Shown: positions 6,522 through 6,883 of the stretch, piece after piece | Layout of the letters: each line of letters starts with the position of its first letter | Numbering within the stretch: position 1 is the first letter of the stretch | Assembly (NCBI GenBank): GCA_905371725.1 | Contig: CAJPML010000054.1 | Coordinates: 1 to 6,883, forward strand | Origin: Leptotrichia sp. oral taxon 215 | GTDB lineage: Bacteria > Fusobacteriota > Fusobacteriia > Fusobacteriales > Leptotrichiaceae | DNA: 6,883 nucleotides | Direction of reading: 5' to 3' | Notes under the pieces: model-generated | Told to the model about the DNA's origin: nothing | Seen by the model: only the letters and a program-made list of their open reading frames with translations | Databases searched by the model: none | Translations under genes and position numbers: made by a program

Positions 6522-6535
6522 TCATACATCATACA
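6522..6535 (-). repeat. Perfect tandem heptamer in the fabF leader
   Basis: TCATACA occurs twice in tandem (6522-6528, 6529-6535), reading TGTATGA twice on the coding strand. It begins just downstream of the predicted fabF transcription start (about 6538), a position where a repressor could act. It is short and may be chance; no known operator was recognised. Confidence 0.3.
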
Positions 6536-6544
6536 ATTTACTAT

Positions 6545-6573
6545 ATTATACTAATTTTTTCTAATTATTTCAA
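6545..6573 (-). promoter_or_regulatory. Sigma70-type promoter for fabF
   Basis: On the minus strand TTGAAA (6568-6573, five of six matches to the -35 consensus) and TATAAT (6545-6550, perfect -10) are separated by exactly 17 bases. The expected start is near 6538, giving a leader of about 47 bases before the fabF ATG. The -35 box is one base away from the T-run of the acpP terminator, so this is a compact terminator-then-promoter junction. AT-rich sequence yields false -10 boxes often, but the joint match with ideal spacing is strong. Confidence 0.75.
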
Positions 6574-6574
6574 T

Positions 6575-6595
6575 AAAAAATGGGGGAAACCCCCA
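6575..6595 (-). terminator. Intrinsic terminator after acpP
   Basis: On the minus strand TGGGGG, a TTT loop and CCCCCA form a perfect 6-bp GC-rich stem (6590-6595 with 6581-6586), followed at once by six T (6575-6580). This is a textbook rho-independent terminator, 18 bases beyond the acpP stop. It should end much of the acpP transcript before fabF. The plus-strand reading has only a broken T-run, and no plus-strand gene needs it. Confidence 0.88.
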
Positions 6596-6613
6596 ATATT
6601 TTTTAATATTTAA

Positions 6614-6838
6614 TTATTGTTTTGATTCAATGTATTCTATTACATCTTTAACTGTTTTAATTTTTTGTGCATCTTCATCAGGTATTTCTACATCAAATTC
6701 TTCTTCAAAAGCCATTATTAATTCTACTGTATCCAAAGAATCTGCCCCTAAATCATCAATAAATGATGCATCTTCAGTTACTTGATCCTCATCTACTCCT
6801 AATTGATCTGCTACTATTGATTTTATTTTTTCTAGCAT
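6614..6838 (-). CDS. acpP: Acyl carrier protein
   Basis: ACP carries growing acyl chains as thioesters on a phosphopantetheine arm through fatty-acid synthesis. The 74-residue acidic protein has the full four-helix family pattern, with the modification site DSL in [15 protein letters not shown]; the attachment serine is residue 34 from this start. The segment [21 protein letters not shown], nearly universal in ACPs, follows. The start is placed at 6838 because GGAGGTGG (rc 6846-6853) lies 7 bases upstream and the N-terminus MLEKIKSIV then aligns with other ACPs. An in-frame ATG at 6868 would add ten residues encoded by the ribosome site itself and is very unlikely. It is followed by a strong terminator. 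ACP is typically abundant, consistent with this optimal ribosome site. FabF, its enzyme partner, is the next gene. Confidence 0.97.
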   Translation of the reverse strand: MLEKIKSIVADQLGVDEDQVTEDASFIDDLGADSLDTVELIMAFEEEFDVEIPDEDAQKIKTVKDVIEYIESKQ

Positions 6839-6845
6839 TATAATG

Positions 6846-6853
6846 CCACCTCC
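6846..6853 (-). promoter_or_regulatory. acpP ribosome binding site (decides the start)
   Basis: GGAGGTGG on the minus strand is a near-perfect anti-16S match 7 bases before the ATG at 6838. It would be translated as Gly-Gly-Gly if the upstream in-frame ATG at 6868 were used, so it argues for the shorter 74-residue ACP. Confidence 0.85.
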
Positions 6854-6871
6854 ATATTTTATTTTCAAATT

Positions 6872-6877
6872 ATTATA
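6872..6877 (-). promoter_or_regulatory. Possible -10 box of an acpP promoter
   Basis: TATAAT on the minus strand lies 34 bases before the acpP ATG, a distance compatible with a short leader. The matching -35 would lie beyond the window end, so this cannot be confirmed, and acpP may instead be read from an upstream fab operon. Confidence 0.35.
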
Positions 6878-6883
6878 TGCGGC

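Noticed and set aside
6839..6868. Ten-residue N-terminal extension of ACP starting at the ATG at 6868
   Set aside because: The extension would translate the strong GGAGGTGG ribosome site, has no site of its own at good spacing, and other ACPs begin at the equivalent of the inner methionine.
1..6883. CRISPR array, tRNA/rRNA, insertion sequence or phage element
   Set aside because: No regularly spaced repeats, cloverleaf sequence, transposase, integrase or terminal inverted repeats were seen; the window is nearly filled with conserved chromosomal genes.

Overview
This AT-rich window carries eight genes, all on the minus strand, so transcription runs from high to low coordinates. In that order they are acpP, fabF, rnc, coaD, radA, disA, a DUF1385/YqhQ-type membrane protein, and a metal-binding-like HMA_2 protein that runs off the window at base 1. 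The coding strand is purine-rich (A over T, G over C). Strong Shine-Dalgarno sequences precede most genes. The base composition and protein style suggest a low-GC Fusobacteriota member, perhaps Leptotrichia/Sebaldella-like. A Firmicute is possible, because radA-disA adjacency and acpP/fabF/rnc clustering also occur there. The assignment is an inference from style, not from a search.

Bases 6883-5256 hold the end of a fatty-acid synthesis cluster: acyl carrier protein, then the elongating ketoacyl-ACP synthase FabF. A GC-rich intrinsic terminator after acpP is followed almost at once by a near-consensus sigma70-type promoter, so fabF (and perhaps the genes below it) can be transcribed separately from acpP. 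A 163-base gap with an imperfect hairpin of about 50 bases separates fabF from rnc.

Bases 5092-1355 hold rnc (RNase III), coaD (coenzyme A synthesis), radA (recombination-intermediate processing) and disA (DNA-scanning c-di-AMP synthase). CoaD makes dephospho-CoA, the precursor of the CoA that donates the phosphopantetheine arm of ACP, so it links functionally to the upstream genes. radA and disA are directly abutted (TAA then GTG), which suggests translational coupling. RadA and DisA are known to act together in Bacillus. DisA here reads RHQ where the family's second active-site motif is normally RHR.

Bases 1324-1 hold two poorly characterised genes: a four-helix DUF1385 membrane protein and a partial HMA_2-type protein without a CxxC metal site. 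Most of the window is conserved housekeeping. I see no mobile element, CRISPR array, tRNA or rRNA, and no clearly new multi-gene system. The points most worth checking are the DisA motif change, the hairpin upstream of rnc, the terminator/promoter arrangement at acpP-fabF, and the two uncharacterised downstream genes.
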